Source of the DNA: Plantago elongata | Taxonomy: Eukaryota; Streptophyta; Magnoliopsida; Lamiales; Plantaginaceae | Reading direction: 5' to 3' | Length of the DNA stretch: 64,000 bases | Assembly: GCA_036897095.1 (NCBI GenBank) | Contig: JAYMSP010000007.1 | Coordinates: forward strand, 85,756-149,755 | The notes under the pieces: model-generated | What the model was told of the DNA's origin: nothing | The model's database searches: none | The model's input: only the letters and a program-made list of their open reading frames with translations | Shown here: piece after piece, positions 49,977 through 62,645 of the stretch | Layout: every line of letters begins with the position of its first letter | Position numbering within the stretch: position 1 is the stretch's first letter | Program-made: the position numbers and the translations under genes

Positions 49977-52900
49977 ATGCAATCAGGTGATTCTGATGCT
50001 TCTCAATTTTGTTGATTCAGGTTTTGCTTATCGGTGCATTTTGGTGAATATTTGTTTGTTTTTGTGTGCGTTTGTGTCAGTTTGATTCGGTTTGTGTGTT
50101 GTTGAGCTGTGTTCGATGAGATTTTTGTACTTGATAGTTGCGAAGGAGTGAGAGTGAGCAGTAGTACTGGTTTTAAGTGAGATTATCGTTCGATTGCTGG
50201 AAATTTTGAGATTGATGTGTTGTTGCGTACTTGAGTGTTTGGATTTTGGTTTTTAGTGAGGAGAAAAGGGTGTGAATGTGTGATAACTGAAATAAGGTGA
50301 TTAGGAGGTTGAATTCGCTCGTGATGGAGAATAGTCTCAGGTTTGATAGGCGTGGCTTGGATGTAAACAACTAGAGGTATCGGGTATTGTTGATTCAGGT
50401 TTTGCTTATGCGTGCTGGTTACTGACAGCATTTTGTTGAATGTTTGGTTGTTGTTTTTGTGTTTATGTATCAGTTTGATTCGGTTTGTGTGTTATTGAGC
50501 TGTATTCGATGAGAGTTTTTCGTTACGAAGTTTCTGTAATAGCTGCAAAGGAGTGAGAGTGAGTAGTACTGGTTTTAACTTTTAAGTGAGGTTCTTCTTA
50601 GATTGATGGAAATTTGGAAATAGATGTGTTGTTGCATACTTGAGTGTTTAGATTTTGATTTTTAGTGAGGAAGAGAGAGTGTGTGAATGTATGATGACTG
50701 AATTAGGTGATGAATTCACTCATGATAGTGAATAGTCTCAGGTTTGATAGGCGTGGATGTAAACAACTAGAGCTATCAGGTTTTGCTTATGCGTGCTGGT
50801 TACTGACAGCATTTTGTTGCATGTTTGTCTGTTTTTTCTGTGCGTTTGTATCAGTTTGATTCGGTTTGTGTGTTATTGAGCTGTATTCAAGGAGATTTTC
50901 TCGTTACGAAGTTTCTGTAATAGCTGCAAAGGAGTGAGAGTGAGAGTGAGTAGTACTGGTTTTAAGTGAGGTTCTCCTTCGATTGATGGAAATTTGGAAA
51001 TAGATGTGTTGTTGCATACTTGAGTGTTTGGATTTTGATTTTTTTAGTGAGGAAGAGAGGGTGTGAATGTATGATGACTGAATTAGGTGACTAGGTGCTT
51101 GAATTCGTGCACAACAGCGAATCTCAGGTTTGATAGGCATGGTTGTAAACAATTAGAGCAATTAGGTATGGTGATTTTGATGATGTTTTGCTTTTCTCAT
51201 TGTTGTCAACTCAGGTTTTGCTTATGTGTGTTGGTTTCTGACTTGAGTTTGTGCGCTGTATCAGTTTGATTTGGTTTGTGCGTTATTGATCTGTATTCAA
51301 TGAGATTTTTTTGTTACGAAGTTTCCGTAATAGTTGCAAAGGAGTGAGAGTGGGTAGTGCTAGTTTTAAGCGAGGTTCTCCTTCGATTGCTGGAAATTTT
51401 GAAATAGCTGTGTGATTGCATACTTAGGTGTTTGGCTTTTGATTTTAGTGAGGAGGAAAGGGTGTGAATGCATGATAAGTGAAATTAAGCGACTAGAAGC
51501 TTGAATTCGCTCATGATAGCGAGTAATTTCAGGTTTGATAGTCGTGGATGTTAACAACGGAGAGCAAGTGAGCAACAGACTCCACCCAGGGCTTTGCAGT
51601 GTTTCAATCAGATCATACCGAGTGCAAAACGAAAGTGAGAAACAGAAGAAGACTAAAAAGGATCAAATAGCAAAACCGCTAAGTTTGTTGTGTAGGAAGT
51701 AAGTGGTTTTACATTAGGAAATCCATAATCAAACTGACTGAATAAACGAAATCTTAACCTCTAGTATTGTGTTTGATACCATACTCACCGTGAACATTCA
51801 GTAATGCTGCATCATTTATGTATATTGTCACTGTGCATATAAGTGAAGCTTATTCCTGGATTTCAGGATATAACATGAATGACTTAGTCCAGGAAGCTAA
51901 AAGACGGTGGCTAAAGCCTGCTGAAGTGTATTTCATACTACAGAATTATGATGAGCAACAAATCAACGACCAAGTCCCTCAGAAACCCACTAGTAAATTT
52001 CCTCTTCTCTCTCACTCACATTATGGTGGTCTTTCTTGTATATACTATGGTTTTAGAAATTATCCATTCAAACAAACAGGTGGATCATTATATCTGTTCA
52101 ACAAGAGAGTATTGAAGTTTTTCCGTAAAGATGGTCATAGCTGGCGTAGAAGGAAAGATCAGAGAACTATTGCAGAAGCACATGAGCGGCTTAAGGTCTT
52201 TGTTAATATTCTCACTGTGGTGCTAATGGAGCTTGTTTGTTTAAATATTTATTTCTTTGTGTCTCTTCCCTCCTTTGCACTTCATGTATTATAATAATTG
52301 GATGATAGACCCCTTCGAATAAGTGTCTTTGCCAATAGAAAACTATATAAACTTATCCATTTTCTGTAAAAAATATACTATATCTAGAAAGTTTCACCTT
52401 TTTAAAACAAACCATTTCAACATTTCGAGTTGGAGATTGGGATTGTGAAGAAAAAAGGTCAAGGCTGTTCCTTCATTTCTTTATGTTACATGTCTAATGG
52501 CAATGATTTTTAAACTTCTGACGTACAAACATATCTCAGTTGATAGCTCAGTAATCAATATATATGACTTTCTCCATACTGTTTGAATTTAGTTCATATA
52601 ATCGAAATCTAAACTTGATGATGGACAAGGTATATGATCTAACATATATTATAGGGACCAGCATGTCTAGATATTGTGGTTTATCTTGATATGCTCCACT
52701 GTTGAGCATGCAATACTTATTTATTGAGCAATGAACTCTAGTAGGGAGGATAGTAGCTGATGTGACCTTGTTGCATGGCATTTTTCTTATTCTAGGTTGG
52801 AAATCGCGAGGCCTTAAATTGTTACTATGCCCATGGAGAGGTTAACCCCAATTTCCAAAGGCGTAGCTACTGGAGATTGGATCCGTAAGTATGCTCCCAG

Positions 52901-55900
52901 ATTCAGAATTTTTTCAGAGCAGTAGATTGAATGGACGCGACAGCCTAATCTGAAGTTGACATGATACCAAAAATAAAAAATAAAGGATAGTTGATAAGGT
53001 CATATATGTGGCTACAGAATTTCTATTTATATATGTGATAAATGATAACTGATAAGTAGTTCGGTTACTGTTTTCTGTGAATTATCTCTGTGGTTAATAG
53101 TATGCTTTTGGTTGTATTAGGTCTCATGAGCACATTGTTCTTGTTCACTACAGAGATATTGAGGAGGTAAGTCACATGTATTTATTGCAAATCATTCACT
53201 TTGGTCTTATTTCTTTTTTCAATCTTTCCCCATCATTTAGGAGTCATGTTTATCGTCTATCCGGTTCTAGAAATTGAGCTCTTACCAGAGGTAATTGTGA
53301 AGTCAATTTTTTTTGCAACTCACGTTGTCCAGGACAAGAAAAGATAGAGAAAAGGAATTAATTATGTCTGTCCTCGTTTAGTTTCTGGATATAATTAGAT
53401 AAATCCTTATTGAGGTTGCGAAATGACTACGGTTGATGTTGTCCCTTCATCTCTTGCAGTATGTTTGACGTATTTATTTTCTTCTCCATCATTTCATGGA
53501 TAACAAGACTCTTCCTACTTTTTTTTGGATAATAGGGAAGGCAGGATGCTAGTCCAACATCACAGTTCCCGTCATTATCTAACCCGACCTTCGGTCCTAG
53601 TCCGAGCACTTCAGCTCATAATATTGCGGAGGTAAGTCATGTATTCACTGCACAAAATTTATTACAATCTTATGTATATTGTCTATAATTATCCACCTTT
53701 AAGGATCCACTGGCATTTACAATCTCTCCTGCATATGTTTCCATTCGTTTGGTTATCAGAAAATCGATCTTTTGCTGAGGCAGCATCAATTTAAAAGTTC
53801 ATTGTCACACACTTTGTTCATGAAACAAAAATAAAAACAAAAGGAACAGGATATAAGGAGAGCAATTATGTACACCTCCACATGTGCTTCTGGATAATCT
53901 TAAGTAAACTATAATGATGTTGTGCCAGTGAACACGGCTGATATTCTACTTCCATTTCTTGGTTTATGCTGGATGCATACATATTATTCCCTATAATTCA
54001 GTTGATAGCCAGATTTTTTTCCAATTTATTTCTGGAAACAGGGACGGCAGAATGATATATCAACATCACAGTTCACATCTTCCTTTTACTCTTATGCCGG
54101 TAGCCAGCCAGAATCTTCTGTTTTTATTGCGGAATCTTATGATTTGTTACAAAATGAGTCAAGCCCTGGCTCTGTGGAGATCAGCTCACATGAAGTTAAA
54201 GATCATAGGGTGAGCCAGGTTTATGTTAGAGGTGGAATAAATGACGCTCATGATGTATCAAAGCCTCATTTAAGTCAAGCACTGCAGAGTATTGAGCACC
54301 AACTGAGTTTGAATGATGATGAGGTTAATAATAATTTTGATGCTGCCTACTTGTTGAACAAAGGAAATGGTATAGAGGATGCTTCATGTTCATATGACTT
54401 GTCTGGTCAAGCATTACATGGTTCTGACAATCTGATTTTGCAACAATACTCAGGTACAGCATTACACTAACTTTTTGTTGTTTGTATGAGTTAGATAATC
54501 TTGTATTGTGATAGAAAGTGGATCCAAATAGAGTACTGTTTAGATGGCAGCTTTCAGCAACACCGTCAGCTTCCTGGGACTGAAAACGACCTTTGGAGGG
54601 ATATGCTTAGTAACAAGACTTTCTCAGATATCGAGTCACTAGGACTAGCTGATGTACAGGGTACTCCTAACTGTAAGTTTCCCTGGCAGAGCATTTCTAA
54701 CTGCAGATTTTCTGCTCTTTGATTTGTAAAATTTCTGAGAACCCTCTTATCTGCCAGCGTCTTTGTTAATTGAGAAAGATGTTGATTCTATGGGATATCG
54801 TACATATTCTTCGGAATTAAATGCTTCCGGGTTCAATCCAGACTCATACTCCTATTTGTTAGACCAAGCTGAGATAGGAATTTCTCTTGATGATGTTACA
54901 CGCCTGACTGTTGCTCAAAACCAGAAGTTTACCATCCGAGAGTTATCTCCTGAATGGTGTTATGTTTCTGAAGGAGCCAAGGTAATTTTACAATAGCTGT
55001 ATCTGTCAAAATGTTACAAGTTTAAATGTAGAAGCCACAAATCTTGGTTTACATTACAATGTATAATGTGTAGGCTCTAGACTTGGTTAAAAAGCAAGTA
55101 GCACAGCTAAATTTCTGTCCATCAGATGATTGTTCTGGTCAACTCTTGTACTTCAGGGATAGTCACCAGATGTCACAATTAGAAATAAGACAACGTCTCA
55201 CTGCGAAACTAGGAGAATAAGAGTCATTCGGCCACACAAACTTCTCTACTTATAGTATCTTTTACTTGCAGAGTATCTAATATCAGTTATCTTAGAGCAT
55301 CATCCGCTGATATGATGGATAAGTTTTGTAGGGTAATCAGAATAATATGTAATGTAAAAAAAGGCTACACATGCCGTGTACCTCAAGATAGGGAGGGGGT
55401 GAACATAAGTAAATCAGCTACACTACACAAAAGGTTCCTTGCTGGATATTTAAGCAAAATAATAAACTCTGAAGAAAATTTTCCTTTAGTATTTCCCTCA
55501 AGGCAGCATATGTCCTCGAAGCACCTCTCGTTCATCTTCCTCTGTGAACATAATAATGTGACCAAGAATGATGTTCCATGGGAATTTTACATCCTTATCC
55601 CTTGGATATCTTACCCATGCCCAAAGAACATCTCCAATATTCTAGGCATCACCAAATAGCTGCAGTGTTTGCTATTTATGGGAAAGAGAAATGAACTATA
55701 ACTTTATGTAGCTCTAGTAGAGTACATGAACATTATACTTGAGAAATATGTTCTGGACAAATTTTCCACTTATTAAGTTATTATGATGTTCCAAATAAAA
55801 TTCAAGATACAAACTCCCCTGTGACTGTACAGGGTGGGCGATATTCATTGTATTGTGAAGTTGTTAGGTACTCTGGTCGCTGTTCCGACTTTCTTCTTTC

Positions 55901-58900
55901 TTATTTGTACACTTTATTGATCTGTGGCTATATTAATTTCTCTTAGGAGAATATGAGTTCAATGCTGGCTGTGGTCTTAGGAGAATATAAAATTTGTCAA
56001 TGATTGATGTAATGAAGGGGAAACAGGACATAGTCGGGACTTGGGAGAGAAAATCTCAATCTAACTACCAAAGTTGTCCTGTAGAAAGTAGAGATTATAC
56101 AGGACTTCTACCCTGAAGAAACTTTCTGGTTCTGGCAAAAGGGAATCAATATTTAAGTATTTTGGATTTTGACCCGTTTTACCCATATGAAGTCCAACCT
56201 TAGAGAGCTAGTGTCACTATCATTATTCTTTTGAATACGCAGGATGCCTGTATAACATTGGCGTATTTTAAGAGAACGAGGTCATCTATTTTTTTTCTGG
56301 GGTTTCTACATGTGGCTGTTGCCATTTATGGTTGACTGATGGCCAATAACATTTTGTAGGTTTTCATCATTGGATCTTTCCTTTCTGATCCATCAGAGTG
56401 TGTGTGGGCTTGTATGTTCGGTGATACTGAAGTGCCGGTTCAGATTATTCACGAAGGCGTGCTTTGCTGCCATGCTCCACCTCACCTGCAAGGGAAAGTC
56501 ACCGTTTGTGTTACTTCTGGAAATAGGGAGTCTTGCAGTGAAGTCCGGGAGTTTGAATATCGTGATAAACCTAGTGTCTGTACACATACTAATCCACCTG
56601 ACAACAATAACAAGAGTTCAGACGAACTGTTGGTGCTTGTCAGATTTGTTCAAATGCTTCTGTCTGATCGATTCCCGAAAGAAACTGCACCTGAAACAAA
56701 AGTCGATTTGTTGGAAAAGCCAGGAATTACTGAAGACCCATGGAACCAAACTATGGCTGCTATTTTGGATGGCACTTCAACTTCGTCACCTACCGTCGAT
56801 TGGCTTTTGCAAGAACTTCTGAAGGACAAGTTGGATCAGTGGCTTGTATCTCGATTGCAGATTAATAACCAGGCAAGTTGTCCCTTGTCAAAGAAAGAAC
56901 AAGGTATAATACACATGGTTGCAGGGCTAGGATATGAATGGGCATTACAACCGATTCTAAAATCTGGAGTGAATATTAATTTCCGGGATATAAATGGATG
57001 GACTGCACTTCATTGGGCAGCACGATTTGGGAGGTCTGTCAGAATCTTCCTTCTATTCTTTTATTTTTTATTTTTTATTTAAATAAATTATATTTACCTT
57101 TTTTATGAATTGGTGAAAACACTAATCTCGTTTAGTTAGTGAAAGTACTATTAACACCCTCCATTCTGGCCCCATATTAATTTTTATTGATTTTGTGTTT
57201 GGGGTCAACTTTTAAATTATGCCAGCATAGAGAGATGCTTGAACACCTACCAAACACAAAGAAATTATCCCTGTGGAATTAAATTTCCTCCCCAGTATAT
57301 TTAGTCTTAAACTACCTGGTTGGTATTTTATTTTGGTGTTATGCCAAAACAGAGATGCTCTAGTTGTAATTCCTCAATAATTCCTCTATCTGAGTTCTTA
57401 TGTCTTGGATGTCTTATAGTGTGTTTCTGAGGAAATATGACTTTTGAGTTTTGATGGACGAGTAAACTCCATGCACTCTGTATATAACAGGGAGAAGATG
57501 GTTGCTGCTCTTATAGCTTCTGGTGCATCGGCAGGAGCAGTTACAGACCCCAATTCACAAGACCCCAAAGGCAAAGTACCAGCATCCATAGCTGAAGCCT
57601 GTGGTCACACAGGACTCGCAGCATATCTTTCGGAAGTTGCACTCACCAGTCACCTTTTGTCCCTCACACTTGAAGAAAGTGAGATGTCTAAAGGATCTGC
57701 TGCTGTGGAAGCTGAAAGAACATTGAGTAATCTATCATTAGGGAACACCTCTGTAGATGAAGATCAAGTTTCGCTTGGGAATTCTCTAGCTGCAGTTCGG
57801 AATGCTACTCAAGCTGCTGCACGTATACAATCAGCATTTCGTGCTCATTCTTTCAGGAGGAGGCAGCAGAGAGAAGCTGCAGATGAGTATGGTTTATTAC
57901 CCAATGAAATTCAGGGTCTTTCAGCTGCATCAAAGTTAGCGTTTGGCAATGTAAGTACAGCTGCTTTATCCATTCAAAAGAATTATAGAGGATGGATAGG
58001 TCGGAAGAACTTCCTTACATTGCGCCAGAAAGTTGTTAAGATACAGGTTTGCACTCCTTCCCAAGCTAGAATGCCTAGAACCTATATTACTTTGTAAAAC
58101 AAAGAACAGTGCCAGCATCTAAGCATTGAGCAAATAACATAAATAAATTGATTTGTAGTGTTCTGAAATTCGACCACAGACAGACAAATTTAACACGTGA
58201 TCTAGCTTTATGAATGAATATATAGCTCTCAAGTTTGATGGTAGTCAGTTTAATAGATTCCAACTATGGGTAAATAAAACTTGCACATATTTTTCCAACA
58301 AAGTGATTTTGGATACCAGTGACATTGGTCGTAGTGTAGGACTCTAAGTAGGCAATTATACATAATTGTCTCTAAATCAAATTATTGAACTAATCAAGCA
58401 TGTTAATGAAATCGCAACAGTTGCCTTGTGTAATAGCCTGAAGCAAAGATTACAGTTCCGCTCACTTTTGCAATGTTTAATTGGAAATATTCCTCAAAAG
58501 CTAAGCCATGAGATCCTATGTAACTAGTTCCAATTACTAATGACTGTTGTTTTATTCCTGTGGCTCTTCATCTGGATGATATTCTTCTTTCCCCTTGTGA
58601 TATTCATAATGTGGCCTGTGCTGGATTCCTCAAGGCTTATGCTTAGGATCCAGGGCTGCTACCCATGCAACAAAGATACGTTATGCGTTATGCAGTTACA
58701 TAATTTAATGTTTTGGTCTGCTTTATATACATGATGGTGGAATAAGTGTTGCCATTAATCAAGTCCACTGATGGGCTTAAATCGTTTAATTCTAGAGGGT
58801 TTTTTGGCTAAAAAATAATCCTTGACCACTTCACTCTGTTGGCAACTTTCTGTAGGATTTCTATAAATCTTTTTGGCAACTTTCTCACATAAGAACCATA

Positions 58901-59502
58901 TGAAATAAAATATGCCATTTTTGCGGTTCTTGACTTCTTGTCATTGCTCAGGCTCATGTGAGAGGTTATCAAGTTAGGAAGCACTATAAAGTTTGCTGGG
59001 CAGTTAGTATACTGGAGAAGGTAGTTCTGAGATGGCGACGACATGGAGTTGGCCTTCGGGGATTTAAACACGAATCCATTGAAGAAAGTGAAGATGAAGA
59101 AGACATCCTTAAGGTGTTTCGCAAGAGGACAATGGATCCAGCTATTGATGAAGCTCTATCAAGAGTTCTGTCTATCGTTGAATCTCCAGAGGCACGTCAA
59201 CAATATCATCGCCTTCTTGAAAAGTATCGTCAGGCCAAGGTATACCACTTGCTAATTCACTGCATATCAATGAAATGTCCACTACTAATCTAATTAATAG
59301 CCAAGCTGAGTTAGAGCTAGATGACCTGTGACACCTAAATTATGTGATGGTTTCATCTCTTAGCTATTCAGTACGAAATGATGGAAAGTCTAAAAACAAC
59401 AATTAGGATTGGTGTAAGAAGGCTATAGTATTAACCTTAAATAGTATATACTTTGAATGTTGTTTTTATTTGGAACTCTTGCAGGCTGAGCTCAAGAACT
59501 GA
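49977..59502 (+). CDS. CAMTA4-like calmodulin-binding transcription activator
   Basis: Thirteen coding exons were rebuilt: 49977-49986, 51867-51992, 52080-52195, 52796-52884, 53121-53166, 53536-53631, 54042-54453, 54544-54672, 54758-54981, 56360-57033, 57491-58046, 58952-59239 and 59485-59502. They join in frame to 927 codons plus stop. The N-terminus, MQSGYNMNDLVQEAKRRWLK, matches the CAMTA4 type. Domains in order: CG-1 DNA-binding (about 8-128: FNKRVLKFFRKDGHSWRRRK, NCYYAHGE, YWRLDPSHEHIVLVHYRD), a variable linker, a TIG/IPT fold (about 417-487), ankyrin repeats (about 595-690: NGWTALHWAARFG), IQ motifs (near 749, 796 and 820-838) and a CaM-binding helix (about 840-865: WAVSILEKVVLRWRRHG). 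By family knowledge it binds CGCG-type promoter sites in the nucleus in response to calcium/calmodulin. The first coding exon has only 10 coding nucleotides, and exons 6 and 7 are partial duplicates. The C-terminus is shorter than in CAMTA4 proteins of about 1000 residues. Confidence 0.93.
50014..51565 (+). repeat. ~400-bp tandem array filling CAMTA intron 1
   Basis: Four copies are visible. GGTTTTGCTTA starts near 50020, 50399, 50779 and 51214. The internal landmark TTGCATACTTGAGTGTTTGG recurs near 50220, 50630, 51010 and 51412. Each unit also holds CAGTTTGATT(C/T)GGTTTGTG, AAGGAGTGAGAGTGAG and AGGTTTGATAGGCGTGG. Short minus-strand frames repeat because the units repeat, so they are not genes. 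The array sits immediately downstream of the 10-nt first coding exon. Confidence 0.9.
53167..54095 (+). repeat. Tandem exon-plus-intron duplication in the CAMTA gene
   Basis: Introns 5 and 6 begin alike (GAGGTAAGTCACATGTATTTATTGC versus GAGGTAAGTCATGTATTCACTGC, in part). Exons 6 and 7 begin alike: GGAAGGCAGGATGC...CCAACATCACAGTTC versus GGACGGCAGAATGA...TCAACATCACAGTTC. Further blocks inside the two introns match, such as the CTTCTGGATAAT type. The offset is 465-506 bp. Exon 6 (96 bp) adds 32 residues without shifting frame. Confidence 0.8.
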
Positions 59503-60475
59503 AGCCTTTCTATGCTTCGTATTCATTGACAACATCGGGGATTCATCTGTTGACATCATAGATGCTACTGATCTCTCTAATTTTGTGCGAGTAACTTTCA
59601 AGATTAACTGTGCATATATAACAGAATATTAGTTTGCTTCTGTGGAAAAAGACTACAGAACATTCAGTTTGATAGCCTGCTCATTAACATGATGTAAATG
59701 TTGATTGTTCAAATGGGCAGCGTAAGCACAAGATTCTACTTTCGAGTCTACAATGTATAGTGCTTTGTGAACAAAATCTCTTAGAAGTCAGAAAGAGTAC
59801 ATTGCTTTAGTCATCTGCATACTGTATTTCTGTGTCTCTATGGTAAGTGTTGTAAGAAAGATGTGGATGGATAACTTGAAAAGAACGGATTAATTGTGAC
59901 CTCCTTTAATCATCCAATAGCAACCTGGTAATTTTCATGCTCTTGAAAAAGGTGTTTTATCTCACCGTAATCGAATCGCAGACACATAAGCCAAGTGACG
60001 AACTGATATCTTGTCAAGCAAACCCTTCAAGTTCGATATTATGCCCAACGTAGTACTAGTACATAACTAATGCTTTCCAAGTGATTGTAGAGCACTGCAA
60101 CTGTTTACGATTTCTCCCAAAGCCAAATAGATCAAGCCAAACACCACCAAAAACTAACAAGATATCTGGTTCTAAACTTCCAGGAATAGAGCAAGCAAAT
60201 CACACTAACATAGCTAGAAAAGGCAAGGAATCAAGATAACACAACCAGAGGTCATAACTTTGTAGCTTTGGCTTCTTCAAATTAAGAATGTAGCTGTTAA
60301 ATGTCAAACATTGCCAAAAAAAAAAAAAAAAACCCGAAACAAATCCTTGTGCATACATGCTTCTAAGTTTCATTTTTTTCTTGCTTTAGAAGTTTCATAT
60401 TATTTCACCGCCTGAAATCAAAGCCAAAACCCAAAAAGTTACCAGAACTACCCAAATACTGGACCATCACTAGCC
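59503..60475. other. Convergent intergenic region
   Basis: Holds the CAMTA 3' UTR and the 3' UTR of the minus-strand gene, about 970 bp tail to tail. An A-run of about 17 lies at 60316-60332. There is no additional gene. Confidence 0.6.
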
Positions 60476-61318
60476 TTAGATGTGGGCATCAGGACCTGCA
60501 TTGCCATTTAGATTAGCAGGGGAATTGCTTCGAAGAATGACGACCTGGGGGTCAACATGATGGCCATTCTCACTCCGGTTATGATGGTGGTGGTGGTGCC
60601 TATGTCGGTGATGGCTCTTTCTGTTCTTTCCGCCGATGTCATCATTATCATCAGATGATCTCCCTATAGATCTGCTTCTGTCACGTACATGTCTGTCGGA
60701 ATCAGAAGAGTGATGGTTATGATGATGTTTGTGGTGGCGCTTTGCATGCATCCTTCTTTTTTTATCCTCTTCATTACTTGAAGAATCAGAATGGCTGGAA
60801 TGTGATCTCCTGTGATGCTTGTGGTGATGCTTAGAACGGTGCCGTCTTTTCCGGGCATCATCACTCTCATCACTAGAAGAGTCCGAATCATCAGAACTGG
60901 AAAGCGAGCCATGAGAACGTTTCCTGTGAACCTTTTTCTTACTTCTCTCTTCTTCAGACTCACTGTCACTTCCCTCGCTAGAACCAGAGGAGCGTCTTTT
61001 TAGCTTTCGCTTGGACTTTTTCTCACCTCTCCTCTCATCATCACTCAAGTCCAAATTGTTGTGCTTCCTCTTGTTCTTGTGGGATCTCTTGGTCCTCTTT
61101 CGTCCTGCCTCATAACTGTCGTTGTCACTATCATAATCTGACACAGAAACAGACCTCCTTTTGTGTTTGGCAGCTTTTTCCTTCCTCTTGGCTTCTGCAT
61201 CAGCTTTTGCCTTTGCAGCCGCTTCAAGTTTCTGTTCCCATATCAAGGGGGCTTCTTTCTTTGCTAGAACTCTCCTTTTCTTCTCCTCGACCAGCTGAAG
61301 GAACTTCTTTGGATCCAT
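60476..61318 (-). CDS. Charged Lys/Arg/Ser/His-rich, probably nuclear protein
   Basis: A single coding exon of 280 codons starting MDPKKFLQLVEEKKRRVLAK. The N-terminal 50 residues form a charged helix (EAPLIWEQKLEAAAKAKADA). After that come alternating basic clusters (KHKRRS, RKRTKRSHKNKRKH) and acidic-serine runs (SDSESEEER, SSSDDSDSSSDESDD), then His-rich segments (HHKHHRRSHSSH, a run of six His). The tail ends NLNGNAGPDAHI. I chose the Met at 61318 because an acceptor (AATGCAG) at about 61333 lies just upstream, so the longer frame beginning at 61357 starts in an intron. The composition resembles RS-like splicing-associated or chromatin proteins, but there is no RRM or other fold, so function is inferred. 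Antisense and frame-shifted open frames here are compositional shadows. Confidence 0.85.
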   Translation of the reverse strand: MDPKKFLQLVEEKKRRVLAKKEAPLIWEQKLEAAAKAKADAEAKRKEKAAKHKRRSVSVSDYDSDNDSYEAGRKRTKRSHKNKRKHNNLDLSDDERRGEKKSKRKLKRRSSGSSEGSDSESEEERSKKKVHRKRSHGSLSSSDDSDSSSDESDDARKRRHRSKHHHKHHRRSHSSHSDSSSNEEDKKRRMHAKRHHKHHHNHHSSDSDRHVRDRSRSIGRSSDDNDDIGGKNRKSHHRHRHHHHHHNRSENGHHVDPQVVILRSNSPANLNGNAGPDAHI

Positions 61319-62395
61319 AAACACAACTCTACCTGCATTTGGTATGATGATGACCAAAAGTGCATCTCAAAGAAGAGAATGATAACAATGTTAGTTCCTC
61401 CACCATAAAAAAAAACCATCAAATCATTTACACAGATGTTACAAGCAAAACAACAATTCCATTACGAACAGGAAAGATGAACAGCAATAATGGCCCTGGG
61501 CACAGACAGTCAAGATAACATCTTTCCTACTGGCCATGAGAAATGAATAACGCTACTACTCGCAAGTTACAACGGAGAGAAATAACAAGCAACTAAAAAC
61601 TACCACTGATAGAGCTCGTAATATTGCAAGGAGATGTAAACATGAAACTAGCAGTATTGACAGCATAAAAAGGATTCCTACAGAATTGCGCTTCCCTTAC
61701 TTTAGCTGTTTAGCTGTTTAGCAGTTTAGCAAAACAAGGAGAATTGAAAACATATTATGAAACATAAGATGTTCTTAAGACGAACAACAAACACAAACTT
61801 CAACTGGAATAGAAGCATAACCAAATACGAAATACAATAATGCAGTCCACTAAAAAATCAAAACTTTATAACAGCATCGAACCAAGCAAAACAACAAAAC
61901 CCGAAAAGAATCAAACAGATCCGGGTTTCTTACCTTATTACCAGAGATTATCTCAACAGGCCAAGAGCAAGAGCAACCGGATCAGCTCCTCTCTGATAAA
62001 CTCAGCTATGTGACCTAAAAGTGGGCAAAAAATACAACGATCCCGAATATCAACATTTTTCCCACATCTAATCAGCTGAAGACATAGAAATATGAAACCA
62101 GAACCTTTTCACATAAAATCAGTCATATAACTAGATAAAATTAGAATCTTTCACATAATATGCACAGTTCAGCCAAATTCTTGTACAATCGACAAAAAGA
62201 CTACAAATTGAAGCACAAACACAAAAGCCCAATTGATTGTGAATACTAAAGACTAAAATTGAAGCAAAGATACAAATCCCAATACAAAAAAAAAAACAAA
62301 GTCGAATTGTTTCAATAAAAGGGCTAATTGCCTGATCGGAAAGTACGGATCGGAGAAATTAGCTAAGGGAATTGAATTAGTGAAAGGAGAATTAC

Positions 62396-62560
62396 CTGGG
62401 GAACAGATCTAGAGCTCGATTGAGGAGTTGCTGAAGAGTATCGTTGTTGTAAAGAGTTGCTTTTGCCCTTTTGATTGTCTAGAGGGTTTCGAGAATTGTA
62501 AAATTCTTGCTTTTGTAGCAGCAAAGAGAAGAGACGTGGTTCAAATTCGGTATGCAAGTA
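62396..62560 (-). other. 5' UTR exon of the charged-protein gene
   Basis: On the minus strand, pyrimidine-rich leader sequence ends CTGTTCCCCAG/GTAATT, a strong donor at 62395. A second possible leader exon ends GGTAATAAG/GTAAGA near 61935. The coding exon begins after the acceptor at about 61333. Exact transcription start and intermediate splicing are inferred. Confidence 0.55.
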
Positions 62561-62645
62561 GCTGAGAGCGCATATTCCTCTAGCAACTAACTACTTCGTT
62601 TGCAAGTACCGTATTTTCGAACACCAGATCATATATCATATCGGT

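Noticed and set aside
50014-51565. CRISPR-like array
   Set aside because: Units are about 400 bp without short identical repeats and unique spacers, and the DNA is plant nuclear.
50173-51575. Repeated similar short minus-strand frames near the CAMTA start
   Set aside because: They recur only because the ~400-bp tandem units recur, and they vary in frame and length between units.
55312-55659. 115-codon frame inside the CAMTA gene
   Set aside because: It lies wholly within intron 9 between exons 9 and 10 that join in frame, and has no recognisable domain.
60664-61227. Open frames overlapping the charged-protein gene on both strands
   Set aside because: They arise from the skewed GA/CT composition of the real coding exon.
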